NCBI GenBank assembly: GCA_949292795.1
Contig: CASFBR010000153.1
Location: forward strand, 1-42,384
Source: an uncultured Eubacteriales bacterium
Lineage (GTDB): Bacteria; Bacillota; Clostridia; Lachnospirales; Lachnospiraceae
DNA length: 42,384 nt
Direction of reading: 5' to 3'
The notes under the pieces are model-generated. The model did not search any database. It was given only the letters and a program-made list of their open reading frames with translations, and was not told where the DNA came from. A program made the position numbers and the translations under genes. The number at the start of each line of letters is the position of its first letter. Within the stretch, counting starts at the first letter, position 1. Shown here one piece after another: positions 16,446 to 25,461 of the stretch.

Positions 16446-16595
16446 ACAGCAATGAGCCAGGCGTGAAGGAACAGATAAAAATCGTCTGCTGGCAGGCGGA
16501 TTTTTATCTGAGACTGAACATCGGGCGAAGCCCGTGACCCCGCAAAGCAAATGCTTTGCGGGGTTGGCCTGGCGGAGCCGGCGTCCGGCTGCTGT
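16446..16595 (+). ncRNA. Candidate structured RNA (multi-helix junction) before the methyltransferase gene
   Basis: Directly visible pairings: closing helix ACAGC (16446-16450) with GCTGT (16591-16595); second helix GCCAGGC (16456-16462) with GCCTGGC (16567-16573). Inside it are three hairpins: 16472-16483 with 16499-16510 (12 bp, extended by GTCTG/CAGGC), CGGGC GAA GCCCG (16522-16534), and 16538-16549 with 16552-16563 (CCCCGCAAAGCA arm). A fifth hairpin, AGCCGG CGT CCGGCT, fills 16576-16590. Almost every base is explained by one fold. It starts at a predicted promoter and ends about 35 bases before the ribosome binding site. I match it to no known riboswitch. A dispersed palindromic repeat is the alternative. 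Confidence 0.55.
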
Positions 16596-16641
16596 ATGAA
16601 GCGTTTATGATTTGCAGTCATGATAGACAGGAGAAATCTTG

Positions 16642-17862
16642 ATGGAAGAACTTCAAATATTATTGGAAGAATTGTTAAATATTGATCTTATAAATATAAT
16701 TATCAGCGGCCCGCGCAGGGATGGCGCGGCCGCGAAAATAAAGATACGGCCGGTTTACTTAAAGCAGACGCTTAAGTTTCAGGCGACCCGCTATGTAGAT
16801 ACGAAGGTGTTCCATGAAAATTATGAGAAGGAACCTATGGAGGAAGCAATTATCGGATGGATGTCCGGCGATTACCGCCAGATGCAGCTTCAGGCCCGAA
16901 GCGGGAATGCAACGGTCCTTGTAAGTAAGAAAGGGAAGGTGACGATCCGGCGGCAAAAGCCATGCGCGGCGTGCAGCCTGCCAGAGCCGGACACGTCCGG
17001 CCCGATGGCGGCTGTGGCGGCCCATAACCGGGAGAAACGCTATATTTTAAAAGAGGGGACGCCGGTGGATTTTCTGGTGGATCTTGGGGTCATGACCAGG
17101 GAAGGGAAGGTTGTGAAGGCCAGATATGATAAATTCCGGCAGATCAACCGCTTCCTTGAGTTTATTGAAGATATACTCCCTGCCCTGGATCAGGGGCGGA
17201 AGCTGCATATTATTGATTTTGGCTGCGGAAAGTCGTATCTGACGTTTGCCATGTACTATTATTTAAAGACGATCTGCGGCTATGATCTGGAAATAACCGG
17301 GCTTGACCTTAAAAAGGATGTAATCGAGCATTGCAGCCATCTGGCCCGGCGCTATGGTTATGACGGCCTGAAATTTCTGCACGGCGACATTGCCGGTTAT
17401 GAGGGCCGCGGCCCGGTAGACATGATCGTTACGCTCCATGCCTGCGATACGGCGACCGATGCGGCGCTTTATAAAGCGGTGCTCTGGGATGCGCGTGTAA
17501 TCCTGTCCGTACCGTGCTGCCAGCATGAGCTTAACCGTCAGATGAAATGCCCGGCGCTGTCCGCGGTGTTCCAGTACGGGCTGCTGAAGGAGCGTATGGC
17601 CGCGCTGGTCACAGACGGACTGCGGGCAGAGCTCTTAAATGCTGCGGGGTATAAAACACAGGTATTAGAGTTTATTGATATGGAGCATACGCCCAAAAAC
17701 ATATTGATCCGGGCGGTACGGGGCAATGGGCCAAAGCATTTTGCGCTTACTGAAAAATATCTGGCGGCAAAAGCGCTCCTTGGAGTGACGCCAACGCTTG
17801 AAACGCTGCTTTTGGAGCAGTTTGGCGAAAAAGACGGCGCACATGAGGAGGGCTGCCGATGA
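16642..17862 (+). CDS. SAM-dependent methyltransferase (METTL25/RRNAD1-like)
   Basis: A Rossmann-type methyltransferase: IIDFGCGKSYLTFAMYYYL (SAM-binding glycine motif, around residue 190-208), GLDLKKDVIEHC (acidic loop) and, later, SVPCCQHELNRQ, the Cys-Cys motif characteristic of this family. The N-terminal 130 residues form a separate region with a CAAC pair. The ATG at 16642 is chosen: AGGAG lies 8 bases upstream; an adjacent TTG is too near. 406 residues. The substrate of bacterial members is not established; RNA or protein are possible. Its stop overlaps the next gene as ATGA, so both are expressed together, behind the structured leader. Confidence 0.85.
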   Translation: MEELQILLEELLNIDLINIIISGPRRDGAAAKIKIRPVYLKQTLKFQATRYVDTKVFHENYEKEPMEEAIIGWMSGDYRQMQLQARSGNATVLVSKKGKVTIRRQKPCAACSLPEPDTSGPMAAVAAHNREKRYILKEGTPVDFLVDLGVMTREGKVVKARYDKFRQINRFLEFIEDILPALDQGRKLHIIDFGCGKSYLTFAMYYYLKTICGYDLEITGLDLKKDVIEHCSHLARRYGYDGLKFLHGDIAGYEGRGPVDMIVTLHACDTATDAALYKAVLWDARVILSVPCCQHELNRQMKCPALSAVFQYGLLKERMAALVTDGLRAELLNAAGYKTQVLEFIDMEHTPKNILIRAVRGNGPKHFALTEKYLAAKALLGVTPTLETLLLEQFGEKDGAHEEGCR

Positions 17863-20372
17863 AAAATGCAAGGATGAAACTGATCCTGGCAGGCGCCTAT
17901 ATCCTTACCTTCATTGCAGCCCTGGCTGCGACATGCTTTATTCAAAATTTTGGCGTGACCGGCGGCAGAACAGACGCCGAATGGTCACGGCTTCCGGAGC
18001 TGTATATCAGCTATGACGGTTCTGTACTCAACCGGATGGATGCTTATGTTCAGGAAATCGACTGCGGTTATCTGAGGGAAAGTGTGTCCGTGATGGAGGA
18101 CACCGGACAGATGCACATCGGTATCAATGCCAATGGACATACGGTTTTGGACATACGTTATCGGATTACCGATGCGGCCAACACATACACGGTGGAGGAG
18201 GGCGCGCTTTCCCCGGCCGCCGATGGCAGCGGGCTGTATGTGCTTGCATTAAATACCCCGCTGGTCAGCGGGAAAGAGTACTGTCTGACACTGATCCTTA
18301 CAGATGACGGTACACAGCAGTATTACTATTATACCCGCATCCTTTACGGAGAGGACTACCGGCTTTCGGATAAATTACAGTTTGTCTGGGATTTTAACCA
18401 AAATACAATGGACCCGGATATGAGCGCTGTGATCAAAAACTATCTTGAAACGTCAGGCCTGAATGATAATACAAGCTTTACAAACATTGATATTTATTCC
18501 AGCGCGGATGCGGTGATGTGGGGCGGGCTGACGCCATCGGTAACCGGAAGCATTTCCACAAATATTAAGGCAATGAGTGTCGATGCGGCAACGATCCAGC
18601 TTTTGTATAAAGTGCAGATTTACGAAGATGCTCAAAACTATAAACAATATTATGTCAATGAATACTATACGATCCAGCTGGATAATGATGTATGGCATCT
18701 GAAAGATTTCCACCGGTCGATGAACGAGATACCGGGAAGCACATTTGATGTTTCCCAGGGGATGCTTCGTCTTGGCGTCGTGCCGGAGGCATCGCTTGGA
18801 TGGCTTTCTGAGACAACCGATACCGGTGATGCGGCGGTGTTTGTACAGGATGGCCGTCTGTGGTACTACGATGTTCCCAATAATATGATGACCTGTGTTT
18901 TTGATATGGACAGCACGCAGGCAGACCGTTACTCCGGGGACTATCCTTATGGCATTAAGGCTCTGGATATTGACGCGGACGGAACATTGTATTTTATTGT
19001 GTACGGCTACATGACCGGAGGTGTTCACAGCGGTGAAAACGGCATTGCTGTTTATGTCTATGATCTGGAACAAAATACGCTTCAGGAGCAGGCATTTATT
19101 CCGTCGGACCGCGGCTATGAAGTGCTGAAAATGGACGTGGACAAGCTGGCCTTTATGAATGATGAGCATCAGCTTTATCTGTGTCTTAATGATATTGTTT
19201 ACCGCATCGATTATGTTAGCGGACAGGCCCGGGAGGTCATCGAGCAGTTAGATATTAACAATTACAAGCTCAGTGCCGATGGCACGATACTGGCAATGCC
19301 CAATGCGCCGGAACCTGAGAATGCCACACAGATACAGGTCTATTATCTGGACAGCTCAGATACAAAGACGATCTCAGAATCCGGAAAGGTTGTAAGGCTC
19401 CTTGGCTTTTTCAGAAATGATATTGTGTATGGAACGGCGGATCCATCGCTTGTCTATGTGGACAGCGTCGGTTCTCAGATCGTTCCGATGGATAAAATAT
19501 ATATTGCGGACCGTCAGCTTAATGTGGTGCGGGAATATGCCGCAGAGGGAAAATATATTATGGATGTCCGTATGGAGTCCGCCACGCTGAACATTACTCT
19601 GGCGACACAGACAGTGCAGGATGGAAAGACGGTCTATCAGCTTGAGGATGGCGATTATCTCGTCAATAATGAAGCGCCGGATACGTCGGAGCTTACCCTG
19701 ACAACCGTTTATGATGATACCATGCGCAATGAGCTTTATATGCAGCTTCCGTCGGCAGTATACGAGGCGCCGCTCGGGCGGTCTGCGATTATCCGTGATT
19801 CGGGGGAATCGGTTTTTGAGATCGAAGCCCCGCAGGACACTGCGGAAAAATATTATTTGTACACCGGGGAAGGCCTGTTTGGAGACTATACGACACTGGT
19901 TGATGCGGTGGAGGCATGCACACAGCCGACCGGGCTCATTGTCAGTGAGAGCAAGGCAGTCGTATGGCAGAAGTCGATTAGGAGCGAGGAATACCGCATC
20001 GATTTTAACAGTATTGCCAAGGGGGACATCATTCCGTCGGTTGTTCAGGCCATATGCAGTTATGCGGAAGGCAATAGTGCCCCTTCCGTTGACCCGGATA
20101 TGACGCTGATCGAGGCGCTTCGTGCGAATCTGAAGGAGCATACGGCGGTAAGCCTGCGCGGGCTGTCCCTGGAAGATGTGCTGTATTTTGTTTACAGTGA
20201 CCGCCCGGTAGTCGCTCAGCTCAGAGAAGGCGAATTTGTCATCATTGTCGGCTATAACGACTTTTATTTGCAGATCGCCGACCCGACAACCGGACAGATC
20301 AGCGACTGGAATTACGAAGTATATAAAGAAATTTTTGAGGATGAGGGCAATATCTTCCTAAGCTATTATTAA
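17859..20372 (+). CDS. Large membrane-anchored extracellular protein with a degenerate C39-like C-terminal domain
   Basis: The 837-residue protein has one N-terminal transmembrane or signal-anchor helix (residues about 8-29), so the bulk is extracellular. Residues 50-170 form a beta-rich region. Residues about 330-640 hold repeated short strand patterns with Gly/Asp turns (LWYYDVPNNMMTCVFD, LDIDADGTLYFIVYGY, LYLCLNDIVYRIDY) that suggest a beta-propeller. The final 70 residues (SLEDVLYFVYSDRPVVAQLR, EFVIIVGYNDFYLQIADP, NIFLSYY) align with the end of peptidase C39-like domains, but the His that normally precedes VIIVGY is Glu-Phe and no catalytic Cys motif is evident. It is translationally coupled to the methyltransferase. 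I cannot name a function; a structural or ligand-binding role at the cell surface is plausible. Confidence 0.8.
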   Translation: MKNARMKLILAGAYILTFIAALAATCFIQNFGVTGGRTDAEWSRLPELYISYDGSVLNRMDAYVQEIDCGYLRESVSVMEDTGQMHIGINANGHTVLDIRYRITDAANTYTVEEGALSPAADGSGLYVLALNTPLVSGKEYCLTLILTDDGTQQYYYYTRILYGEDYRLSDKLQFVWDFNQNTMDPDMSAVIKNYLETSGLNDNTSFTNIDIYSSADAVMWGGLTPSVTGSISTNIKAMSVDAATIQLLYKVQIYEDAQNYKQYYVNEYYTIQLDNDVWHLKDFHRSMNEIPGSTFDVSQGMLRLGVVPEASLGWLSETTDTGDAAVFVQDGRLWYYDVPNNMMTCVFDMDSTQADRYSGDYPYGIKALDIDADGTLYFIVYGYMTGGVHSGENGIAVYVYDLEQNTLQEQAFIPSDRGYEVLKMDVDKLAFMNDEHQLYLCLNDIVYRIDYVSGQAREVIEQLDINNYKLSADGTILAMPNAPEPENATQIQVYYLDSSDTKTISESGKVVRLLGFFRNDIVYGTADPSLVYVDSVGSQIVPMDKIYIADRQLNVVREYAAEGKYIMDVRMESATLNITLATQTVQDGKTVYQLEDGDYLVNNEAPDTSELTLTTVYDDTMRNELYMQLPSAVYEAPLGRSAIIRDSGESVFEIEAPQDTAEKYYLYTGEGLFGDYTTLVDAVEACTQPTGLIVSESKAVVWQKSIRSEEYRIDFNSIAKGDIIPSVVQAICSYAEGNSAPSVDPDMTLIEALRANLKEHTAVSLRGLSLEDVLYFVYSDRPVVAQLREGEFVIIVGYNDFYLQIADPTTGQISDWNYEVYKEIFEDEGNIFLSYY

Positions 20373-20435
20373 AAAGCTGTAACGATTAGCCATGCATCCT
20401 GCGCCGCACTGCTTTTAAATGCCTGATGATAGGGC

Positions 20436-20464
20436 TTGGAAAATGGCGGAAGATGTGGTAATAT
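20436..20464 (+). promoter_or_regulatory. Promoter of asnS
   Basis: TTGGAA (20436-20441) and TAATAT (20459-20464) are 17 bases apart, leaving a leader of only about 45 bases. The leader is too short for a T-box, and no T-box motif (AGGGTGG-type) is present. Confidence 0.5.
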
Positions 20465-20513
20465 TATAGAATCCCTGAAAAAACGGGAACTATCTTACAA
20501 GGAGGAATAACAG

Positions 20514-21905
20514 ATGCAATTAACAACCGTGCGGGAACTGTACAAAGACCGCGACAAGTATGTCGGCCAGAGCGTAGAGATTGGCGGCTGGCTGCGCAAT
20601 ATCAGAGATTCAAAGACTTTTGGGTTCCTTGTAATTAATGACGGAAGCTATTTCCAGACCCTTCAGGTGGTCTATACGGATAAATTGGATAATTTTAATG
20701 AAATCTGCAAATTAAATGTCGGTGCTGCCGTTATTGTCCGGGGAACACTGGTGGCAACGCCGAATGCAAAGCAGCCCTTTGAAATCCAGGCGGACAGCGT
20801 GACGGTGGAGGGTATGTCGACGCCGGACTATCCGCTCCAGCCGAAACGCCATACGTTTGAATATTTAAGAACAATCACGCATTTAAGACCGAGAACCAAT
20901 ACGTTCCAGGCGGTATTCCGCGTGCGTTCTCTGATCGCCTATGCGATCCATAAGTTTTTCCAGGAGCAGGATTTTGTCTATGTGCATACGCCGCTGATCA
21001 CCGGAAGCGACTGTGAGGGCGCCGGAGAGATGTTCCAGGTGACGACGCTGGATTTAAACAACGTGCCAAAGACAGAGGACGGCGCTGTGGATTACAAGCA
21101 GGACTTTTTCGGAAAGCCGACCAATCTTACAGTGAGCGGCCAGCTTAACGGAGAAACCTATGCGATGGCATTCCGCAATATTTATACCTTTGGCCCGACC
21201 TTCCGTGCGGAAAATTCCAACACGACCCGCCATGCGGCGGAGTTCTGGATGATCGAGCCGGAGATGGCTTTTGCCGACCTGGCAGACAATATGGATGTGG
21301 CAGAGCGCATGATTAAGTACATCATCAACTATGTTCTGGAAAACGCGTCTGAGGAGATGGCCTTTTTCAATCAGTTTGTCGATAAAGGGCTTCTTGACCG
21401 CCTGCATCATGTCGCAGCTTCGGATTTCGCCCATGTGACCTATACAGAGGCTGTGGATATTCTGATGAAGAACAATGATAAGTTTGATTATAAGGTATCC
21501 TGGGGAACGGACCTTCAGACCGAGCATGAGCGTTACCTTACCGAGCAGGTGTTTAAGCGTCCGGTCTTTGTCACCGACTATCCGAAGGAGATCAAGGCTT
21601 TTTATATGAAGCTCAATGAGGATAATAAAACGGTTGCAGCAATGGACCTTCTTGTACCCGGTATTGGCGAGATCATCGGCGGAAGCCAGAGAGAGGATGA
21701 TTTTGATAAGCTTTCGGCGCGTATGGACGAGCTGGGGCTGAACAAAGACGATTACGGATTTTATCTGGATTTGAGAAAGTACGGCTCTGTGCGCCACTCC
21801 GGTTTCGGTCTTGGCTTTGAGCGCTGTGTGATGTACCTGACCGGTATGTCCAACATCCGTGATGTGATTCCGTTTCCGAGAACGGTTAACAACTGCGATC
21901 TTTAA
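20514..21905 (+). CDS. asnS: Asparaginyl-tRNA synthetase
   Basis: A class IIb synthetase charging tRNA-Asn. It has an N-terminal OB-fold anticodon-binding domain ([20 protein letters not shown]), then class II motif 2 ([20 protein letters not shown]) and motif 3 ([15 protein letters not shown]). [12 protein letters not shown] and the absence of aspartyl-specific features favour AsnRS over AspRS. AAGGAGG lies 8 bases before the ATG. 463 residues, normal. Single-gene unit bounded by its own promoter and terminator. Confidence 0.97.
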   Translation: MQLTTVRELYKDRDKYVGQSVEIGGWLRNIRDSKTFGFLVINDGSYFQTLQVVYTDKLDNFNEICKLNVGAAVIVRGTLVATPNAKQPFEIQADSVTVEGMSTPDYPLQPKRHTFEYLRTITHLRPRTNTFQAVFRVRSLIAYAIHKFFQEQDFVYVHTPLITGSDCEGAGEMFQVTTLDLNNVPKTEDGAVDYKQDFFGKPTNLTVSGQLNGETYAMAFRNIYTFGPTFRAENSNTTRHAAEFWMIEPEMAFADLADNMDVAERMIKYIINYVLENASEEMAFFNQFVDKGLLDRLHHVAASDFAHVTYTEAVDILMKNNDKFDYKVSWGTDLQTEHERYLTEQVFKRPVFVTDYPKEIKAFYMKLNEDNKTVAAMDLLVPGIGEIIGGSQREDDFDKLSARMDELGLNKDDYGFYLDLRKYGSVRHSGFGLGFERCVMYLTGMSNIRDVIPFPRTVNNCDL

Positions 21906-21913
21906 TAAAGTGC

Positions 21914-22001
21914 CCCGTATCCCGGCGCGCCTGGGATACGGGCAGTAAGCTGCCTGAAATTTTGCGGTTTATGCCCGCCAAATTTCAGGTATTTTGCTTT
22001 T
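21914..22001 (+). terminator. Two hairpins after asnS, the second a terminator
   Basis: Hairpin 1: CCCGTATCCC (21914-21923) with GGGATACGGG (21933-21942), no T tract. Hairpin 2: CCTGAAATTT (21953-21962) with AAATTTCAGG (21980-21989), extended by GCGG/CCGC, then TATTTTGCTTTT. The second is a convincing rho-independent terminator. Confidence 0.85.
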
Positions 22002-22003
22002 AT

Positions 22004-22142
22004 CTGCAAACTGGCGTCAGTGCGGGCCGGGGAAGGAAGCTTCCTCTACCCGATCGATACGCCCTGAGGGCGGTACTGCGTGCCGGCGGCACGCGCCCTG
22101 CACCGGCTGAAGCATAAACGAAGACCCGCCGGATGATTGCAG
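22004..22142 (+). other. Palindrome-rich structured region before the YhaO-like gene
   Basis: CTGCAA (22004-22009) can pair with TTGCAG (22137-22142), and GCGGG (22022-22026) with CCCGC (22125-22129). Between are AGGAAGCTTCCT (flanked by CGGG/CCCG), CGCCC TGA GGGCG (22060-22072), and GCGTGCCG/CGGCACGC (22078-22094). No promoter of good quality is seen in front. It may be a structured leader or a palindromic repeat. Confidence 0.45.
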
Positions 22143-22170
22143 GAAGTGTATTGGAAAGGGGGAGAAGAAT

Positions 22171-23238
22171 GTGAAATTTTACCATGTAGCAGACGTACAT
22201 CTGGGCGCTGTGCCGGACCGGGGGATGCCATGGAGTACGATGAGAGAAAAGGATATGTTTGAAAGCTTTTACCGGCTGCTGGCGCAGGCGCACCGTGAAA
22301 GGATCGACGCGGTACTGATCTGCGGTGATTTATTTCACCGGCAGCCGTTAAAGAAGGAGCTTAAGGAGCTTGCCTATTATTTTGAGAAAGCTGCGCCGGT
22401 GAAGATTTTTATAATTGCCGGCAACCACGATTATATTAGTGCAGAGTCGAATTATGTAAACTTTCCGTGGAGTTCCAATGTGATTTTTATTGCTTCCGGG
22501 GAATGCCGGCGCATTGTCTGGAAGGAGCAGCAGGTGTGCATTTACGGCTTTAGCTATCATAGCCGGGAAATCACAGAGCCGCTGTATGACCATCTTACTC
22601 CCCGGGATGCGTCCGCGCACATTTTAATGGCTCACGGCGGTGATGAAAAGCATATCCCGATCCATTGGGAAACGCTGGCCCGGGCTGGTTTTGATTATGT
22701 AGCCCTCGGGCATATACATAAGCCCTGGCTGTCGGCGGACGGGCGTATGGCCTATTGCGGGGCTTTGGAGCCGGTCGATAAAAATGATGAAGGCCCACAC
22801 GGTTTTATAGAAGGAGAAATCTGCGGCCATCAGGTGCGTACGCGGTTTGTGCCGTGGGCAAAGTGGAGTTATGTAAATCTGGAAGTAGAGACGGTGCCGT
22901 CGATGCCCTGGGGAGCCATTAAGGATCAGACGTCAAAGCTTATGTCACAGGCTCAGCATAAGAATGGAGAAGCAATTTATAAAATTATGCTTAAAGGCAG
23001 TAAGGATGCACAGACAGCCGGAGAATTGCAGGAGCTTTATACACTGGGACGTGTTGTGTCGGTGACCGACGCGCGGACGTATGATTTTGATTTTGACAGC
23101 CTGTATGAAGCCAACCGGGGAAATCTGCTGGGCCGTTATATTGAAAAGGTCCGGGCACTTGACGTGGATGAAGAAACCCGGAAGAAAATTTTATATTATG
23201 GCTTTAATGCCTTATATCAGACGGGGGAGCAGCCATGA
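22171..23238 (+). CDS. SbcD/Mre11/YhaO-like metallophosphoesterase (putative DNA exonuclease subunit)
   Basis: Calcineurin-type phosphoesterase with the full motif set: DVHLG, GDLFHR, GNHD, the MAHGG histidine and GHIH, binding two metal ions. The C-terminal 100 residues form the cap region that contacts the partner ATPase. Size (355 residues) and the partner gene make it closer to Bacillus YhaO than to classical SbcD. GTG start with GGGGGAG 6 bases upstream. The stop overlaps the partner's ATG as ATGA, so the two proteins are likely made in fixed ratio. Together they probably act as a nuclease on DNA ends or hairpins in repair. Confidence 0.9.
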   Translation: MKFYHVADVHLGAVPDRGMPWSTMREKDMFESFYRLLAQAHRERIDAVLICGDLFHRQPLKKELKELAYYFEKAAPVKIFIIAGNHDYISAESNYVNFPWSSNVIFIASGECRRIVWKEQQVCIYGFSYHSREITEPLYDHLTPRDASAHILMAHGGDEKHIPIHWETLARAGFDYVALGHIHKPWLSADGRMAYCGALEPVDKNDEGPHGFIEGEICGHQVRTRFVPWAKWSYVNLEVETVPSMPWGAIKDQTSKLMSQAQHKNGEAIYKIMLKGSKDAQTAGELQELYTLGRVVSVTDARTYDFDFDSLYEANRGNLLGRYIEKVRALDVDEETRKKILYYGFNALYQTGEQP

Positions 23239-25304
23239 TTATTAAAGAGCTAAATCTGATCCATTTTGGAAAGTTTCATCATTTTTGCATTGAACTCGGG
23301 CCGCATATGAATCTGATTTTCGGGCCGAATGAAGCGGGCAAATCAACCGTGTATGCGTTTATTTATGCGATGCTTTTCGGAATGCGCAGAGCCCGGGGGC
23401 GGGCTGCGGCCAACGATATGTACACCCGCTACCAGCCATGGGATGCACCGGGAAGCTATGAGGGGACAATGACCTTTGAATACGCCCATCAAACGTACCG
23501 GCTGTACCGCAATTTTTATAAAGAGGACGTCCGTGCGAGCCTGATCTGCCTGGACACTCAGAAGCAGGTGCCGCTGCCCCACGGCGTTATCGGCGATCTG
23601 ATCCCGGGACTTACGGAGGAAAATTATAAAAATACCGTAGGCGTTGCCCAGGCGCACAGTGAGACAGATGCAGCGTTTGCCCGGTCACTTCAAAGCCAGG
23701 CTGCCAATATGGCAATGACCGGGAGCCAGAACCTCCATCTCGGCCGCGCTCTGGACTACTTAAAGAAAGAGCGCCGGTCGTTAAAGGAAACAAAAACCTC
23801 CGCTTCGGCACAGCAGTGCCGTGAACGCCTGTCTGAGCTGATACAGACCCGGGATAAACTAAAAGCAACGCTGAAAAAGTCGCCATCGGGTGAGGCGGAG
23901 CTGACGGCGCAGCTTGCAAAGCTTGATCTGGCGCTCGGGCAATGTTCTGTGGAGCTGGGGATGATTTTAGGGGAACTGCGCCCGATGCAGGAGCGTTTGG
24001 AGCAGGAATATAAAGCGCAGGCACATGAGACGGGGGCGCGCGAAGGGCGGGTATATGAGACGCAGGAACGCAAAGTGCGTACGCATGAGGAGCAGGCGCA
24101 TGAGGCGCAGGAAGGAAAAGCGCGGGCGCGCGAGGAGCAGGCATATGAGCCGCAGGGACGCAAAGCGCGTACGCATGAGGAGCGGGCGCATGAGGCGCAG
24201 GAAGGCAAAGCGCGGGCGCGCGAGGAGCAGGCATATGAGACGCGGGGACGTAAAGCGCGTACGCATGAAGCGCAGATGCGCGTGCATGGAAAACGTGCTT
24301 TCTCAGATGAACCGGAGCGCAGGCGGCCGGTAATCGTTTTGGGATTTACGGCGGCTGTGCTGGGGGTGATTCTTGGTATTTTTGCGCTTACCCATTGGGA
24401 AAAGCTTTCGGGGCCTGCGGCAGCTGCCATTTTTGCCGGCTGCATAGTGCTGCTCATTTTCGGAATTACCGGCTGTATATTTGATTTTGCCGGCCGTCGG
24501 GGCAGGGGAGTGGAAAGCGGAAGTAAAACCACCCATCATGCAGCCGATGATACAACCGATGATAAAAACGGCGATACAACCGATGATACAGCCGGTGCCG
24601 GAAATACGTCACAGACGCAGCAGCTGCTTCAGCGCATCGATGTCCTGAAGGCGCGGCAGGCGGGAAAGCTTGAACAGCGGCAGCAGCTTGAACAGAAAAA
24701 GCAGGAGCTTACGGCACGTCTTGCCAGGTGCCGTCAGACGCAGGCACATCAGGCATCTGTACTGGAGCAATATAACGAGACTGTGAATATGATTGAGGAC
24801 TGTCAGGAAATGCTGGATCAGATGACCGCGCAGCTTCAGGAGCAGCAGTGGGAGCTGACCTGTATCGATCAGGCTTCACAGCTCATTGAGACGCTGGCAG
24901 GAGAAATACATGAGCATTTTGGCGGCCGCCTGTGGGAAGCGTCCGCCCGTTTGATGCAGGAGCTTACCGGTCAGGACAGAAGCTTTAAGGTACAGCCGGA
25001 TTTGAAAATTTTAGTGGATAATTCCAGAACGCTGATCCCTCTGGAGCGGTTAAGCCGGGCTGCAATGGAGCAATTCTATCTGGCAGTGCGGCTTGGGGCA
25101 GCCAGCCTGCTGTTTGGCGATGAAGCAATGCCCCTTGTGCTCGATGACACCTTTGCCTATTATGACGATGAGCGTCTGAAAACGCTCCTTTCCTGGCTGG
25201 CGGAGCGCAGGCCGGGGCAGCTGCTTTTATTTTGCTGTCAGCACCGGGAAGAGACACTGCTGGATCATATGAATATAGATTATAATTATGTCAACCTTAC
25301 ATAA
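23235..25304 (+). CDS. SMC/Rad50-like ATPase of the YhaN type, with internal membrane helices
   Basis: ATPase partner of the upstream nuclease. The N-terminal lobe has Walker A (FGPNEAGKST, around residue 30). A first coiled coil follows (about 190-270), then a five-fold 15-residue repeat. Two hydrophobic helices come next (VIVLGFTAAVLGVILGIFAL and AAAIFAGCIVLLIFGITGCIF), then an acidic Thr/Asp linker, a second coiled coil and a C-terminal lobe. That lobe holds the signature LSRAAMEQFYLAVRLG, Walker B (LVLDDTFAYYDD) and a final FCCQHRE His switch. The membrane helices in the middle of the coiled coil are a YhaN hallmark and anchor the machine to the membrane. At 689 residues it is shorter than Bacillus YhaN, mainly through shorter coiled coils. 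Confidence 0.9.
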   Translation: MIIKELNLIHFGKFHHFCIELGPHMNLIFGPNEAGKSTVYAFIYAMLFGMRRARGRAAANDMYTRYQPWDAPGSYEGTMTFEYAHQTYRLYRNFYKEDVRASLICLDTQKQVPLPHGVIGDLIPGLTEENYKNTVGVAQAHSETDAAFARSLQSQAANMAMTGSQNLHLGRALDYLKKERRSLKETKTSASAQQCRERLSELIQTRDKLKATLKKSPSGEAELTAQLAKLDLALGQCSVELGMILGELRPMQERLEQEYKAQAHETGAREGRVYETQERKVRTHEEQAHEAQEGKARAREEQAYEPQGRKARTHEERAHEAQEGKARAREEQAYETRGRKARTHEAQMRVHGKRAFSDEPERRRPVIVLGFTAAVLGVILGIFALTHWEKLSGPAAAAIFAGCIVLLIFGITGCIFDFAGRRGRGVESGSKTTHHAADDTTDDKNGDTTDDTAGAGNTSQTQQLLQRIDVLKARQAGKLEQRQQLEQKKQELTARLARCRQTQAHQASVLEQYNETVNMIEDCQEMLDQMTAQLQEQQWELTCIDQASQLIETLAGEIHEHFGGRLWEASARLMQELTGQDRSFKVQPDLKILVDNSRTLIPLERLSRAAMEQFYLAVRLGAASLLFGDEAMPLVLDDTFAYYDDERLKTLLSWLAERRPGQLLLFCCQHREETLLDHMNIDYNYVNLT
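24051..24275 (+). repeat. In-frame 45-bp minisatellite, five units
   Basis: Five consecutive 15-codon units encode A(Y/H)E-Q--KAR(T/A)(H/R)EE-type segments (for example AHEAQEGKARAREEQ). Units alternate in a 90-bp higher-order pattern, suggesting that a pair was duplicated. The repeat lies between the first coiled coil and the first membrane helix of the YhaN-like protein, where a change in copy number would only alter linker length. Confidence 0.92.
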
Positions 25305-25350
25305 CGGCAATATATAACAGTAATATACATAACGGCAATATATAACAGTA
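25299..25350 (+). repeat. 28-bp direct duplication at the end of the YhaN-like gene
   Basis: A 24-base identical block (starting ACATAACGGC) occurs at 25299-25322 and 25327-25350. The first copy contains the stop codon of the YhaN-like gene, so it looks like a slippage duplication of the gene's own end. Confidence 0.8.
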
Positions 25351-25358
25351 TATAAAAC

Positions 25359-25386
25359 ATCAGCCATGGCAGATACCATGGCTGAT
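25359..25386 (-). terminator. Terminator of prs
   Basis: A perfect 11-bp stem (ATCAGCCATGG with CCATGGCTGAT) and 6-base loop; on the minus strand it is followed by GTTTTATATA. It is oriented to end transcription from prs. Confidence 0.7.
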
Positions 25387-25395
25387 ATGCGGTCG

Positions 25396-25420
25396 GGGCT
25401 GCGCTGCTGCGCAGCCCTTT
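25396..25420 (+). terminator. Terminator of the YhaO/YhaN-like operon
   Basis: GGGCTGCGC (25396-25404) pairs with GCGCAGCCC (25409-25417), followed by TTT and an A/T-rich stretch. The short T tract makes it moderate, but it faces the convergent prs gene. Confidence 0.6.
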
Positions 25421-25461
25421 AATGATACAAAAGTATATTTTGCAAAGCGGCCGTTGTTTCT

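Noticed and set aside
20373-20513. T-box leader before asnS
   Set aside because: No specifier stem and no AGGGTGG-type T-box motif; the predicted leader is only about 45 bases.
23611-24532. Long antisense frames rich in Pro/Ala/His over the YhaN-like gene
   Set aside because: Produced by the 45-bp repeat read on the other strand; no start signals and no domain.
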